A stretch of DNA of 46,330 nucleotides from Rhodanobacteraceae bacterium (GCA_025350865.1 JANXWZ010000209.1:1-46330); one strand, 5' to 3'. Numbered from the stretch's first letter, positions 1-7,680 are shown. The notes: generated from the letters alone by a model not told the origin. Numbers and translations are program-made.

Positions 1-43
1 GGATGTACATGGGGTAGTCGCCCTCGGCAAAATGGCAAAACCT

Positions 44-128
44 AACGCAAAGGGCGCGAAGAATTGCGGAAAGATACGCGACGGGATCCGTGGCGAAACT
101 TGGCGCATTTCTTTCCGCTCTTTGCGTT
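44..128. repeat. Nested inverted repeat upstream of the XRE regulator
   Basis: Two pairs of 9-bp arms are nested here: AACGCAAAG at 44-52 pairs with CTTTGCGTT at 120-128, and GCGGAAAGA at 66-74 pairs with TCTTTCCGC at 110-118. Both pairs are perfect. A related stretch, TTAACGCAAAGGGCG, recurs near 17931-17945, which suggests a dispersed repeat and not a terminator. No gene is visible in positions 1-290 apart from this element. The function is unknown. Confidence 0.55.
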
Positions 129-333
129 GCGTTTTTGGGAATCAACACGTCACTAGGTTTACTACTAAGGTAATATCGTGATTGGTTCACCCGGCTGACC
201 GTGCTCAAGTGCTGGTTGAAGGTTTGAGGCGCGGGAACCAGTATCGACACAGGAATCTCGAAGGGTACGGGAATCCTTTGGAATGTGAAGATTGCGCTTG
301 CCTGTGGCGTACAGGCAGCTTACCGTACCGCTA

Positions 334-741
334 ATGGCTGATATGCAAACATTCCTTCCTGCGCAGGCGAGTCCCCCAGTGAAGTCCATCTCGAACAACA
401 TCGGCGGCACGATACGCGACTTTCGCCTGCAAAAGGGAATGTCCCAGGGCGACATTGAGAAGCGTACCGGGCTCTTGCGGTGCTATCTTTCGCGGGTTGA
501 AAACGGGCACACGGTGCCGTCTCTCGAAACGCTCCAGAAGATTGCAGGCGCCTTGGACCTGCAGCTGGCACAGTTTTTTGCGGACGATAGCGTGGGCAAA
601 GACGTGTCCACCCTTCACCTGAGCGAAGAGGAGATCAAGTTCCTGACGCAGGTCCAGCGGTACTCGGCCAATTTGTCGGACAGCGATCGTAGGCTGCTGC
701 TGGCTATGGTACGGAAGTTTGCTTCAAGCGCGCTGACCTAA
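334..741 (+). CDS. XRE-family helix-turn-helix transcriptional regulator
   Basis: This is a small cytoplasmic DNA-binding protein of about 135 residues. Residues 25-80 form a Cro/C1-type helix-turn-helix, with the typical pattern GTIRDFRLQKGMSQ followed by LSRVENGHTVPSLETLQKIA. The C-terminal 50 residues are helical and polar and have no recognisable sensor domain. I chose ATG 334 because the fold starts well after it; a TTG at 292 would add 14 residues and cannot be excluded. The gene stands alone and converges on the rhomboid gene. Targets cannot be read from the sequence; autoregulation is common in such single-domain proteins. Confidence 0.85.
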   Translation: MADMQTFLPAQASPPVKSISNNIGGTIRDFRLQKGMSQGDIEKRTGLLRCYLSRVENGHTVPSLETLQKIAGALDLQLAQFFADDSVGKDVSTLHLSEEEIKFLTQVQRYSANLSDSDRRLLLAMVRKFASSALT

Positions 742-751
742 CGACAACTGC

Positions 752-878
752 AAGTACGAACGGGGATAAAACGGAAAAGACGGATAGATGCGGTTAGAAT
801 CTGCTGGGACAGGATGCTGAAGTTCCCATGGTTCTATCGTTCTTATCCTTTTTTTCCGTCTTACCCCCGTTCGTACTT
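752..878. repeat. Long imperfect inverted repeat between convergent genes
   Basis: A 35-nt arm at 752-786 (starts AAGTACGAACGGGG) matches the reverse complement of 844-878 at 31 of 35 positions, separated by a 57-nt spacer. It fills the gap between the convergent XRE and rhomboid genes. The right arm carries a run of seven T. It could act as a bidirectional terminator, but the length and large loop look more like a small MITE-like or other dispersed palindromic element. Confidence 0.75.
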
Positions 879-882
879 TGTC

Positions 883-1740
883 CTATTTGAAGTTGGCGAT
901 CCAGTAGCCGAAGAGCGACAGGGCAAAGGCGGCACCGAGGAAGACCAGTTTCTGGCGGCCGAGGTAGCGAGCTCGGCCAAGGGTCATGCAGGGGACGAGG
1001 CCGGGGCCGAGGGCCAGTCCGCACAGGAAGCCGCCGATATGGGCGGAGTTGTCGATCCGGATCGGCGTGTTGAATGCGATGGTCGACGCTCCGATGAGGA
1101 GGTTGATCCCCGCAAAACGCACAACTGAGGTGCGGAGGCGCTGGAGTTCGCCCCAGGGTATGGGCAGGCGGCGGTTCGAGAGCAGGATGATGAGAATTCC
1201 TGCGATACCGAAGACGGCCCCGGAGGCGCCGGCTCCGACCCCAAACTGCAGCTGGTTCTGGGTGGCAAAGATGAGATCCCAGGCGATCGACAGAAGATTG
1301 CCCGCGACGCCGGTCAGAATATAGACGGCGATCAGGCCGAACGGGCCGAGTAGAGGCTCGCCCAGCAGGCCGAGGTTCCACAGGCACCACATATTGGTGG
1401 CAATGTGCAACATGCCGATGTGGACGAAGATGGCGGTAATCAGTCGATACCACTGGCCGTTCAGGACGGCGATGGCGTTATTGGCACCGAAGTGGAGAAG
1501 CTGACCCGAAGTGGGATAGCTGGGCGAAACACCGTGGAGGATCATCCACAGAAACACGCCGATGTTGACGGCCAAGAGGAAATACGTACCGGGAGCGGAC
1601 CGTGGGTCCCACTCGCTGTAGCTACGGCGACTTGGGGGCTCGGCGGGTGTGAGTGTAGGCTCTTCTGCAATTGGCGGCGAGTTGGGCGCAGCCGGTTGGG
1701 TGAAGGAGGACACAATATCGCTTTGGGAGGGCTCTGACAT
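883..1740 (-). CDS. Rhomboid family intramembrane serine protease
   Basis: This is a polytopic inner-membrane protease of 285 residues. After a Pro/Ser-rich cytoplasmic tail of about 50 residues come six or so hydrophobic segments. The rhomboid signature is complete: H107-x4-H112-x3-N116 in the second helix region, the catalytic serine in GASGAVFG (Ser173), and the partner histidine in AHIGGFLCG (His234). Rhomboids cleave transmembrane segments of other membrane proteins; the substrate here is unknown. The gene lies 18 bp downstream of a zinc-finger-like membrane protein on the same strand, so the two are probably co-transcribed. Confidence 0.93.
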   Translation of the reverse strand: MSEPSQSDIVSSFTQPAAPNSPPIAEEPTLTPAEPPSRRSYSEWDPRSAPGTYFLLAVNIGVFLWMILHGVSPSYPTSGQLLHFGANNAIAVLNGQWYRLITAIFVHIGMLHIATNMWCLWNLGLLGEPLLGPFGLIAVYILTGVAGNLLSIAWDLIFATQNQLQFGVGAGASGAVFGIAGILIILLSNRRLPIPWGELQRLRTSVVRFAGINLLIGASTIAFNTPIRIDNSAHIGGFLCGLALGPGLVPCMTLGRARYLGRQKLVFLGAAFALSLFGYWIANFK

Positions 1741-1758
1741 GGGTGGAGGCGGGCCGGT

Positions 1759-2232
1759 TCAGGCGTGGCGGCGGGCTAGTCTCTGGCGGATGTCGGAGGG
1801 GATGCTCTTGACCAGGCTCGGCAGGGGCGTAGCGATGGCAACCAGGACCCAGAGGACCATCGAGATGACGAGGCCGGCGATAGCGACTGCCTGAAGCGAG
1901 ATGACGATCGGGGTATCATGCAGATGCAAAAGGTGGTTGCCGGCGATGTGGCCAAGGAACTCGACGCGGCGCATGACGACCGCCATTAACAGGAACGCCC
2001 CAATAGATAAAGAGCTGATGCAGATGAGAAGGACGTCGATAATGCGGGCCAGATGCTGGCGGCGACGGCAGTTGGGGCAATCTGCGAGGTGGTTTTCGTA
2101 GTCTGTGCGCATCTCGGGGGAGATGCTGGAGATGTCATACCGCCACCCGGATAGGATGGCTCCCACGATGGGGTCCGTACAGGACCTAGCTTCGAGCGTG
2201 CTCGAGTTGGATGTGTGGGCTCGATTGGGCAT
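1759..2232 (-). CDS. zf-HC2-like membrane protein (possible anti-sigma-type)
   Basis: This 157-residue protein has an N-terminal candidate metal site, C18...H48-x3-C52-x2-C55 (HLADCPNC), which follows the spacing of the zf-HC2 motif of anti-sigma factors. Two hydrophobic segments follow, at about 64-86 and 110-135, and the tail is basic. Zinc-finger anti-sigma factors normally sit next to an ECF sigma gene; none is present here, so a role in sigma control is only a family-based guess. The downstream partner is the rhomboid protease, 18 bp away. A rhomboid beside a membrane zinc-finger protein could hint at regulated proteolysis, but the sequence does not prove it. Confidence 0.6.
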   Translation of the reverse strand: MPNRAHTSNSSTLEARSCTDPIVGAILSGWRYDISSISPEMRTDYENHLADCPNCRRRQHLARIIDVLLICISSLSIGAFLLMAVVMRRVEFLGHIAGNHLLHLHDTPIVISLQAVAIAGLVISMVLWVLVAIATPLPSLVKSIPSDIRQRLARRHA

Positions 2233-2387
2233 AGGAACTACTTGATTCTACCCCCGTTTGATGAAGTTGAAACAAGGAAAGGTGCAAAAGGCGGAAGCGG
2301 AGGCTAAACACCGATTTGCACCGACCTGATAGATAAGACGCCGATTATTCATGACGGGAGCACACGGACGAGGGCGACCACGGATTA

Positions 2388-2434
2388 CACGGAGAAACAC
2401 GGATTTTGTCCGTGGCGATCCGTGTTTCTCCGTG
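2388..2434. repeat. 17-bp perfect stem, ACGGA-type dispersed repeat
   Basis: CACGGAGAAACACGGAT at 2388-2404 is perfectly complementary to 2418-2434, with a 13-nt loop. The surroundings (2360-2440) hold more ACGGA/CCGTG half-sites. It lies in the 223-bp gap downstream of the metallo-hydrolase gene. It may stop transcription of that gene, but there is no clear U-tract, and the ACGGAN repeat character resembles dispersed elements found in many genomes. Nothing coding is visible in 2233-2455. Confidence 0.65.
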
Positions 2435-2455
2435 GTCAGTCTTGTGTTTATTTTG

Positions 2456-3499
2456 TCAGAGGTTGATTGAGTCCAGTGGGGTTGACTGATGGGCGAGCAG
2501 CAGGCGGTTGCCAAGGAGGGTCCCGTGGTTGATCAGGGCGCGTTCCGCAGCGAGGCGGGCCAACTCCGGGATGTTATTGGACTCGGAGATGTGGCCGAGA
2601 ATGATCGAGGTGCAGTGGCCGTCGTATTCCTGCTCCAGGAACTGGGCGGTGGTTTCGTTGGAGAGATGACCTACCCGGGATAAGACGCGTTGCTTGACCG
2701 ACCAGGGGTAGGGACCGTCGCGGAGCATCTCCAGGTCGTGGTTGGATTCGAGCAGCATGACGTCAACCCGCTTAAGGGCGGCTTTGACGTTGGGCGGGAT
2801 GTAGCCGAGGTCGGTGGCGACGGCCATGCGGATGCCTTCCGACTCGAAGACGAAGCCGCAGGGGTCGGCGGCGTCGTGGGGGGTGGTGAAGGGGCAGATT
2901 TCGATGTCGCCGATGGTGAAGCTGGTGCCGGGCTTGAAAAATTGCAGGGACGGTAGATACGCGGGGTCTCTCTGGGCCTTTTCGGCGATCTCAGGGGCAC
3001 ATTCCTCGGGTTCGGGCTCGGGGGGGAGGCGGTGGGAGTGGGGCGGCTTGGTGGCGAGTTCGGCGTCAATAACGGCCTGGATCGGGGGCGGTTCGATGGC
3101 GGGCTCGGGAACTTCGGGGTCGAGAGCATTGGCTGCGGCTGCGGCTGCGGCAGACGTTTCGGCGCGAGCAATCTTTAGGGCCTGCATGTGGTCGAGCCAC
3201 TGGCCGTAGGACATGGTCGTACGTGGCGTCACCATGCGGACCCAGGCGCGGTGCGTGCCTTCGGTGAAGTAGACCGGAATGCCGAGCTTGCGGGCCAGCA
3301 CGGGGAGACCGCCGACGTGGTCGATGTGCTCGTGGGTGATGACGATGGCGTCGAGCTTGGAGGGGTCTTCGCCGGTGAGGGCCATGCGGCGGTGGAGTTC
3401 GCGGCAGGAGAGGCCGGCGTCGACGAGGATGCGGGTGCGGGCAGAGGAGATAACGGTGGAGTTGCCCTTGGAACCCGAGGCCAGGACGGTCATGCGCAT
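2456..3499 (-). CDS. MBL-fold metallo-hydrolase, WalJ/YycJ type
   Basis: This 347-residue protein starts with MRMTVLASGSKGNS, the hallmark opening of the YycJ/WalJ branch of the metallo-beta-lactamase fold. The metal motif HEHIDH is at 56-61, and more ligands lie in TTPHDAAD, TDLGY and the ILGHIS region near the end. Family members are linked to nuclease or cell-wall-coordination roles; the substrate is not certain. It is longer than the usual 260 or so residues because of a low-complexity insert (about 115-180) rich in Ala, Pro and Glu, partly encoded by GCTGCG-like hexamer repeats near 3130-3152. It follows the small 88-residue gene by 36 bp on the same strand. Confidence 0.88.
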   Translation of the reverse strand: MRMTVLASGSKGNSTVISSARTRILVDAGLSCRELHRRMALTGEDPSKLDAIVITHEHIDHVGGLPVLARKLGIPVYFTEGTHRAWVRMVTPRTTMSYGQWLDHMQALKIARAETSAAAAAAANALDPEVPEPAIEPPPIQAVIDAELATKPPHSHRLPPEPEPEECAPEIAEKAQRDPAYLPSLQFFKPGTSFTIGDIEICPFTTPHDAADPCGFVFESEGIRMAVATDLGYIPPNVKAALKRVDVMLLESNHDLEMLRDGPYPWSVKQRVLSRVGHLSNETTAQFLEQEYDGHCTSIILGHISESNNIPELARLAAERALINHGTLLGNRLLLAHQSTPLDSINL

Positions 3500-3535
3500 G
3501 GGTTAAGTTTACGCGGTTTCTCGGAGGAAGAGATC

Positions 3536-3802
3536 CTACAAAGGGGGTGCAGGCGGGTACTCCACGCCGGGGATCGGGGCGACACGAGCGATGTCGGCGA
3601 GCAGGATGGATTCGCCGGTGGTGCTGGTCGCGACGAAGGCTCCGTCAGGCTCGCGGAGGACGCGGAGGAGGAAGACGTCGGGGGTGGGGGGCTGATCGAC
3701 CACCATGACGATTTCGGCGAAGAACTGCTCGCCGCTGGTGAGTTCGACGGCGAGGATCATGTCCTGGGCGCGGTGAAGGAGGGCGAGGTCTTCGGGGGTC
3801 AT
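3536..3802 (-). CDS. Small conserved-looking hypothetical protein
   Basis: The protein has 88 residues and I do not recognise the family. The predicted structure is mostly beta, with a pattern (ILAVELTSGEQFFAEIVMV, then VFLLRVL and ESILLADIARVAPI) that recalls a small SH3/Sm-like barrel. There is no signal peptide or membrane segment. Its start overlaps the stop of the upstream MaoC gene in an ATGA arrangement (3799-3802), so translation is very probably coupled to that gene. The downstream neighbour is the MBL hydrolase. Confidence 0.7.
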   Translation of the reverse strand: MTPEDLALLHRAQDMILAVELTSGEQFFAEIVMVVDQPPTPDVFLLRVLREPDGAFVATSTTGESILLADIARVAPIPGVEYPPAPPL

Positions 3803-4254
3803 CCGGCGGATTTGAGCGGCGCGAGGAAGTTGACGGTGGAGCGGAGGACGACCACGTCTTTCTGGTTGTAGGCGAGGGTTCGGGTGCGGACGATGCCGAA
3901 GTCGGGGCGGCTGGTGGAGTGGCGCACGCCGACGACCTCGATTTCGGTACGGATGGTGTCGCCGGGGCGGACGGGTTCGGTCCAGCGCATCTCTTCAACG
4001 CCCGCACCGATCATGCCGCCGAAGACCTTGATGGATTCCACGCGGAGCCGCATCACAATGGCGGCGGTGAGCCAGCCGGAGGCGGCGAGCCCCTTGAAGA
4101 ACGAGCCCTCGCCGGCGGCTTCGTCGAGGTGGAACGGTTGGGGATCGTACTTCTGGCCGAATTCCTTAATCTCCTCGGCGGTGACGCGGGCTGAGCCGGT
4201 GGAGTAGAACTTCTGGCCTACGTAAAAATCTTCGAAATACAGCTCTTGCGGCAT
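3799..4254 (-). CDS. MaoC-family (R)-hydratase-like hotdog protein
   Basis: This 151-residue cytoplasmic protein has a single hotdog fold. The catalytic-type segment YDPQPFHLDEAAG (about 36-48) supplies the Asp and His of R-specific enoyl-CoA hydratases, and ASGWLTAAIVMRL is the usual helix after it. Such enzymes hydrate trans-2-enoyl-CoA or act on related acyl thioesters; the substrate is not determined. The start is ATG 4254. The stop overlaps the start of the next small gene by 4 bases. No other fatty-acid gene is adjacent. Confidence 0.88.
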   Translation of the reverse strand: MPQELYFEDFYVGQKFYSTGSARVTAEEIKEFGQKYDPQPFHLDEAAGEGSFFKGLAASGWLTAAIVMRLRVESIKVFGGMIGAGVEEMRWTEPVRPGDTIRTEIEVVGVRHSTSRPDFGIVRTRTLAYNQKDVVVLRSTVNFLAPLKSAG

Positions 4255-4328
4255 GAGAATTCCTTTGGACTTGCTCGGACTTAGAGCATATCGCAGAAAG
4301 AGACAGGTGACGGCGCGATGGGGCGGTA

Positions 4329-4751
4329 TTAGAACGGGATGACGTGGAGGCCGGGGATCATGCGGAAGTGGCGGAGGTTGTGGGTGAGGATGGAGAAGCC
4401 AAAAGAAAGCGCGGTCGTGCCAATCATGAGATCGACGGGTGGAATCATGTGGCCTAGCGCTGCTTGTTCAGCTCCGAGTCGGGCGGCCAAGGCAGAAATG
4501 TTCTCGGTGTAGGGAATGACCGGTACGTAGCTAAAAAGATATGCAAAGAAAGACTCGCGACGGGCGAAGCGGGAGGGATCAGTTTCGCGGTAGAGACCGT
4601 GGAGCATCTCGGTCATCGCGATAGCGGAGATCGCGATTTCTTGTTCCCCACATCTATCGCGTATCTGCTCAATGAACTGAATCGCAGTAAGTTTCTGCCT
4701 ATCGGCTTGAATGACTGTGCTTGAATCTAGGAACGATCCCAATCCGCCCAC
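4329..4751 (-). CDS. PIN-domain toxin, VapC-like
   Basis: This is a 140-residue PIN-domain protein, by family a Mg-dependent ribonuclease toxin. The acidic residues of the active site are visible: Asp9 (FLDSSTV), Glu48 (AMTEMLHG) and Asp107 (PPVDLMIGTTA). The late motif is ILTHNLRHF, with Asn where many VapC proteins have Asp or Asn. The reading frame begins with GTG at 4751, inside the 3' end of the upstream antitoxin gene (25-bp overlap), which implies translational coupling. Base composition is somewhat more AT-rich than the neighbouring genes, which suits acquired toxin-antitoxin DNA. Confidence 0.87.
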   Translation of the reverse strand: MGGLGSFLDSSTVIQADRQKLTAIQFIEQIRDRCGEQEIAISAIAMTEMLHGLYRETDPSRFARRESFFAYLFSYVPVIPYTENISALAARLGAEQAALGHMIPPVDLMIGTTALSFGFSILTHNLRHFRMIPGLHVIPF

Positions 4752-5035
4752 CGTTCGTTTTGCCCGACTTCAATGACTTCTTCGAGATGCTTGCCATAGC
4801 CAGCATCGAGTGTAGTGCTCGAGGGATTAGACCTCATGTCGGCGAGGATCTCGGAGATTAGCCGGGGTTCAGCGTAATTGACACGAATCGATTCGCGGGA
4901 ATTTCGCGACGGTCTGGAGAGTTCAATGACGTCTTCGGATGTATTGATGCGAACGTGGTTGCCAGCACGAACTTTGGCCAGAACGGCGTGTAGATCACGG
5001 GTTGCTTCGGCTTCCGAGATGTGGATGACGGCCAT
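4727..5035 (-). CDS. Antitoxin partner of the PIN toxin (Phd/AbrB-like N-terminus)
   Basis: This is a 102-residue protein. The N-terminus (MAVIHISEAEATRDLHAVLA, then VRAGNHVRI) resembles the prevent-host-death class of DNA-binding antitoxins. The C-terminal half is acidic and would bind the toxin. I chose ATG 5035 because the frame further upstream is only a shadow of trmFO. The gene begins 7 bp after the trmFO stop and overlaps the toxin start by 25 bp, giving the usual antitoxin-first order. Antitoxins of this type repress their own promoter as a complex with the toxin. The family call is based on a weak match. Confidence 0.8.
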   Translation of the reverse strand: MAVIHISEAEATRDLHAVLAKVRAGNHVRINTSEDVIELSRPSRNSRESIRVNYAEPRLISEILADMRSNPSSTTLDAGYGKHLEEVIEVGQNERWADWDRS

Positions 5036-5042
5036 GACGAGA

Positions 5043-6377
5043 TCATACTCCGGCGGGGACGGGTTGCAACCAGCTTTGCCAGGCTTCGAGGGCGCGTTCG
5101 CATTGGATTCTGTGGCGTTCTTTCTTGTCGCGGATGCGCTTGCGAAGCTCTTCTTCGAGCGGCGGCAGAAGATCGAATGTGATGTTGGCAGGCTGGAAGC
5201 TTTTGGCTTCGGAATGCGTGATGTAGTACAGCAGCGATCCGTGGGCGGAGGCGCGAGGGCAAGACGTGGGCGTGCGGCCTTCCAGCAACGCGGAGGCGAA
5301 GATGCCGGCAAGCATCCCGCCCGCAATGGACTCCGTGTAGCCCTCCACGCCGGAGAGCTGGCCGGCGATCAGGATGTCGGGGCGGGCTTTGAGTTGGAGG
5401 GTTTCGGTGAGGAGAGAGGGAGCGTGGATGTAGGTGTTGCGGTGGATCTGGCCGTAGCGCAGGAAGGTCGCGTGTTCCAGGCCGGGGATCATGCGCAGGA
5501 TGCGGGCCTGCTCGCCGAACTTGAGGTGGTTCTGGAAGCCGACGAGATTGTAGGAGTCAGCGCGTAGGTTCTCGCAGCGCAACTGCACTGCGGCGTAGGG
5601 CCAGCGGCCTGTCTTCGGATTTGTGAGGCCAGCGGGCTTCATGGGGCCGAAGCGGAGCGTGTCGCGGCCACGGCGGGCTGTCTCCTCGATCGGCAGGCAG
5701 CCTTCGAAGTACTGCAGTTTCTCCCACTCCTTCGATTCGGCCTGCTCAGCGTTAGCGAGGGCATCGATGAAGGCGTCGTACTCCTCCTTGGTGAAGGGAC
5801 AGTTGATGTAGTCGGCGGTGCCTTTGTCCCAGCGCGCGGCGAAGTAGACCTTGTCCATGTCGATGGTGGTGGCGTCGACGATGGGTGAAATGGAGTCGTA
5901 GAAGGCCAGCTGGTCGGAGCCGGTGATCTGCTGGAGCGCATCGGTCAGCGGCTTCGAGGTAAGTGGGCCGGAGGCGAGGATCGTCAGGTCGGCGTTTTCC
6001 GGCGAGAGGTCGAGGACCTCTTCCCGGTGGACCGTGATGTTGGGGTTCTCGGCGATCCGCTCGGCGACGCGGGCGGAGAAGGCTACACGGTCGACGGCGA
6101 GGGCGTGTCCGGCGGGGACGGCGGAGGCGTCGGCGTCCTGCAGCAGGAAGGAGCCGGCGCTGCGCATCTCCTGCTTGAGCAGCCACGGGGCCGAGTTTTG
6201 GCTTTCGGACTTAAGCGAGTTGGAGCAAACGAGTTCGGCGAAGTCGCTGGTCTGGTGGGCTTCGGTGGAGCGCGTGGGGCGCATCTCGTAGAGGTGGACC
6301 TTGTGGCCTCGGGAGGCGGCCTGTAGAGCGGCTTCGGGGCCGGCTAGACCGCCACCGATGACGCGTATCGTCTTCAT
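5043..6377 (-). CDS. trmFO: Methylenetetrahydrofolate-tRNA-(uracil-5-)-methyltransferase TrmFO
   Basis: TrmFO is a flavoprotein that makes 5-methyluridine at position 54 of tRNA, using methylene-tetrahydrofolate as carbon donor and FAD/NADPH for reduction. The 444-residue product has the FAD-binding Rossmann motif GGGLAG at 8-13, followed by the family block YEMRPTRSTEAHQT and FAELVCSNSLKSES. Near the C-terminus are GQLSGVEGYTESIAGGM and the NITFDLLPPLEE region. The length is normal for the family. The start is ATG 6377. It is the middle gene of a leftward run with a GNAT gene upstream (72-bp gap) and the toxin-antitoxin pair just downstream. Confidence 0.97.
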   Translation of the reverse strand: MKTIRVIGGGLAGPEAALQAASRGHKVHLYEMRPTRSTEAHQTSDFAELVCSNSLKSESQNSAPWLLKQEMRSAGSFLLQDADASAVPAGHALAVDRVAFSARVAERIAENPNITVHREEVLDLSPENADLTILASGPLTSKPLTDALQQITGSDQLAFYDSISPIVDATTIDMDKVYFAARWDKGTADYINCPFTKEEYDAFIDALANAEQAESKEWEKLQYFEGCLPIEETARRGRDTLRFGPMKPAGLTNPKTGRWPYAAVQLRCENLRADSYNLVGFQNHLKFGEQARILRMIPGLEHATFLRYGQIHRNTYIHAPSLLTETLQLKARPDILIAGQLSGVEGYTESIAGGMLAGIFASALLEGRTPTSCPRASAHGSLLYYITHSEAKSFQPANITFDLLPPLEEELRKRIRDKKERHRIQCERALEAWQSWLQPVPAGV

Positions 6378-6449
6378 GGGTTCAAGGATAAATGCAACGG
6401 CAAGTGCGTCCTAACGCCGGACCGGCGGTGCTTCGCACGGTGCTGGACG

Positions 6450-6932
6450 CTACGCGTGTTTTGCCAGGGCTTGGAGGGCTTCGTCGGCGACTCGCATGAT
6501 GCGCCAGTCGGTTTGCATTTTTGCGCCCTGGGAATGGTAGAAGTCGATGGCCGGTTGGTTCCAGTCGAGGACGTCCCACTCCAAGCGCGGGCAGCCCTCG
6601 TCGATGGCGATCCTGGCAACGTGTTTGAGGAGGGCTTTACCGATTCCCTGCTTTTGGAAAGCGGGCGTGACGTAGAGGTCTTCCAGGCGGATGCCGTGGT
6701 GTGCGCGCCAGGTGCTGTAGCTGGTGAAGAAGAGCGCGAAGCCAGCGGGGGCACCACCACTTTCGGCTATGACGCAGCGGAAGTAGGGGGTGGGGCAGAA
6801 GCCGTCGCGCAGCAGGTCAGCTTCGGTGGCGAGGACGGCGTCGGGTTCCCGCTCGTAGAGAGCTAGCTCGCGGATGAACGCGAGGATCTGGGGGACGTCG
6901 GCAGGGGCGGCTGGGCGGATCGTGAGGGGCAT
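6450..6932 (-). CDS. GNAT-family N-acetyltransferase
   Basis: This 160-residue cytoplasmic protein has one acetyl-CoA-dependent GNAT fold. The acetyl-CoA loop is QKQGIGKALL (motif A), and the C-terminal signature is NQPAIDFYHSQGAKM (motif B). It resembles the diamine/spermidine-type acetyltransferase branch (LYVTPAFQKQGIG, RLEWDVLDWN), but the substrate cannot be assigned. The start ATG 6932 lies 3 bp after the stop of the upstream exported-protein gene, so the two are co-transcribed. Confidence 0.9.
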   Translation of the reverse strand: MPLTIRPAAPADVPQILAFIRELALYEREPDAVLATEADLLRDGFCPTPYFRCVIAESGGAPAGFALFFTSYSTWRAHHGIRLEDLYVTPAFQKQGIGKALLKHVARIAIDEGCPRLEWDVLDWNQPAIDFYHSQGAKMQTDWRIMRVADEALQALAKHA

Positions 6933-6935
6933 GGA

Positions 6936-7607
6936 TTATTTTTTGGGAGCCGGCTCTTCGGAATGGGCGGCAAGGTACTTGTCGAGGGACAGAGTGAAGG
7001 CGAAGAGTTCCAGCTTGGCACCCTTGTCGTCGGTGGTGCGGATCATCTTGACGTAGACTTCGGCGTGTTTCATCACCGGGTCGTCGATGCCGCGGACGTC
7101 GTAAAAGACGTACCCGGCGCGTGTGCTGTGCGGCGGAACCGTGGTGCTGGCGAAGCCGAAGTCGGTGCCGTCATTGATGATCTTCTGGTCGACGGGCTGG
7201 TGGTGGATCGTGATGGGGATGATGGGGAGCTTGGTTCCGGCGGCGTCCTTGCCCTTGAAGAGGCGGCGATTTAGGTCGTCGTCGCTGGCTGCGGCCTGCT
7301 TGGAGCCATCGGACGGAAAGAATTGAATACGCACCTCGTCGAGTTCGAGCGGCTGGTCGCGGTCATTGGTGATGATGACTCGGACGGGCAGGAAGCCGTG
7401 CGAGGAGTAGGGCAGGCGGAAGAACTTACAGTCTTCCTCGCGCTCGCATGGGTCGGCGGCGACGGTGACTTTTTCCTGCGGGTGCGGATCGTTGACGGGG
7501 TATTCCACGGCGGGTTTGACGGGAGGCGCGGGGCGCGGCTTGTCGGATGCGAGGGCCGCGATCGGGAGTACGAGCAGGATGACTGCGAGTTTGGTCAGCG
7601 GCGACAT
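6936..7607 (-). CDS. Exported hypothetical protein
   Basis: The protein has about 223 residues and no family that I recognise. It opens with a clear Sec signal peptide (MSPLTKLAVILLVLPIAALA, cleavage near ALAS). The mature part is beta-rich, with one CEREEDC pair of cysteines that could form a disulfide and a segment describing an immunoglobulin-like strand pattern (PVRVIITNDRDQPLELDEVRI). I prefer the start ATG 7607; an in-frame ATG at 7625 adds six residues. It leads the leftward GNAT-TrmFO run and diverges from waaA, so the promoter lies in the 7608-7680 gap. Confidence 0.75.
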   Translation of the reverse strand: MSPLTKLAVILLVLPIAALASDKPRPAPPVKPAVEYPVNDPHPQEKVTVAADPCEREEDCKFFRLPYSSHGFLPVRVIITNDRDQPLELDEVRIQFFPSDGSKQAAASDDDLNRRLFKGKDAAGTKLPIIPITIHHQPVDQKIINDGTDFGFASTTVPPHSTRAGYVFYDVRGIDDPVMKHAEVYVKMIRTTDDKGAKLELFAFTLSLDKYLAAHSEEPAPKK

Positions 7608-7680
7608 GGCTCTGTTGATTATCATCGGGGTTGATCCGAAGGTACAGCATTAGGACGAGCGAGCGAGGCGGCGGGAAGCG

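Noticed and set aside
794..1453. 219-residue open frame inside the rhomboid region
   Set aside because: It is antisense/out of frame with the rhomboid gene, rich in Arg and Pro, and has no domain motifs.
3188..3871. 227-residue plus-strand open frame
   Set aside because: It overlaps the metallo-hydrolase and two other genes on the opposite strand, and has the Gly/Val/Asp-rich look of a high-GC shadow.
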